From assembly GCA_009760855.2 (NCBI GenBank), contig WPIO01000080.1:1152501-1167500 (forward strand): a stretch of DNA of 15,000 nt, read 5' to 3'. Shown one piece after another: positions 14,692 through 15,000 of the stretch. Source of the DNA: Cristatella mucedo. Taxonomy: Eukaryota; Bryozoa; Phylactolaemata; Cristatellidae. A program made the translations under genes and the position numbers. The number at the start of each line of letters is the position of its first letter. Positions within the stretch are counted from its first letter, which is position 1. The notes under the pieces were generated by a model. That model was given only the letters and a program-made list of their open reading frames with translations. It was not told the origin of the DNA and searched no databases.

Positions 14692-15000
14692 TGATAGTAT
14701 CAAAAGCTGCCCAAAGATCGAGCAAATCAAGCAGATATACTCTACCCATGTCTGCTTTCCTAAGTAGGTCGTTTTACAACCGAAGTAATGTTTACTATGG
14801 GAAGTGATTAGCTCTAAAGCCAGACTAAACCTTTCTAGCAAGGATTGAAGTTTCAATGAATGAGTTCCGCTGGTCTACCACGACTCGTTCCAGTGTCTTT
14901 GATAGAAATGAGAGGCAGGCGACTGGGCGGAATTTTCTCATATTCTCTTGGTCCGTGGTCGCTTTCTTGAGTATTGGCCTTACTACGGCCTTTTTGAAAA

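Larger units (their letters stand above)
13122..15000 (-). mobile_element. L2-like element copy 3, interrupted, running off the window
   Basis: On the minus strand from 15000: FQKAVVRPILKKA, KFRPVACLSFLSKTLERVV, and a degraded middle. Then comes YLLDLLDL-x-AAFDTI (motif A, ending about 14692), about 160 bases of AT-rich DNA, then [14 protein letters not shown], the rest of the RT, and a 3' UTR that tracks that of copy 1. The 3' hairpin (13140-13184) and a short TTATTATTA tail end at about 13122. It is the same family as copy 1, perhaps 80-85% alike by eye. The two are in opposite orientation, 12 kb apart. Its 5' end is outside the window. Confidence 0.88.

Overview
The window looks like a repeat-rich piece of an animal (metazoan, probably invertebrate) nuclear genome. 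The reasons are a multi-exon gene with GT-AG introns, three relics of L2/CR1-type non-LTR retrotransposons with tails of TTA/ATT repeats, and very long dinucleotide microsatellites. I cannot place the species. There is no bacterial operon, CRISPR array or phage module.

Layout. (1) 50-1713, plus strand: a decayed L2-like element. Its reverse transcriptase (RT) is interrupted after the motif A region by a 286-bp repeat (91-376) that reappears, identical as far as I can read, at 7902-8187. (2) 1714-3005: AT-rich spacer with a 45-nt hairpin and a degenerate duplication. (3) 3008-7458, plus strand: six candidate exons reading as the C-terminal half of a gamma-glutamyltransferase (glutathione hydrolase) family protein, closest in my recollection to the GGT7-type branch. 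The exons carry the LGDPKF-like block, the region of the autocatalytic nucleophile, the Gly-Gly oxyanion loop and a stop codon. The N-terminal half is upstream of the window or unrecognised. Its introns hold a 36-bp minisatellite, a G-run tract, a perfect nuclear-receptor-type palindrome, a 17-bp-phased E-box array, and 14-bp and 37-bp tandem repeats. (4) 7459-8937: GC-rich 3' flank, a possible poly(A) signal, the second 286-bp repeat, spacer, and a solo L2-like 3' end. (5) 9016-9826: an AT microsatellite and a minus-strand RT relic of a second L2/CR1 subfamily. (6) 9827-13121: mostly simple sequence: about 450 bp of alternating TA then GT, a GA tract, a 400-bp CT/AT/CT tract, and non-coding islands. 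(7) 13122-15000, minus strand: a third L2-like copy, running out of the window. It is interrupted by AT-rich DNA at nearly the same RT position as copy 1.

The only plausible host gene is the GGT-like one. Such enzymes are membrane-anchored or secreted and cut gamma-glutamyl bonds, as in glutathione. In an ungapped reading this protein lacks the usual Thr-Thr nucleophile pair, so it may be a non-catalytic paralog. All homology statements are from reading and memory; no search was run.
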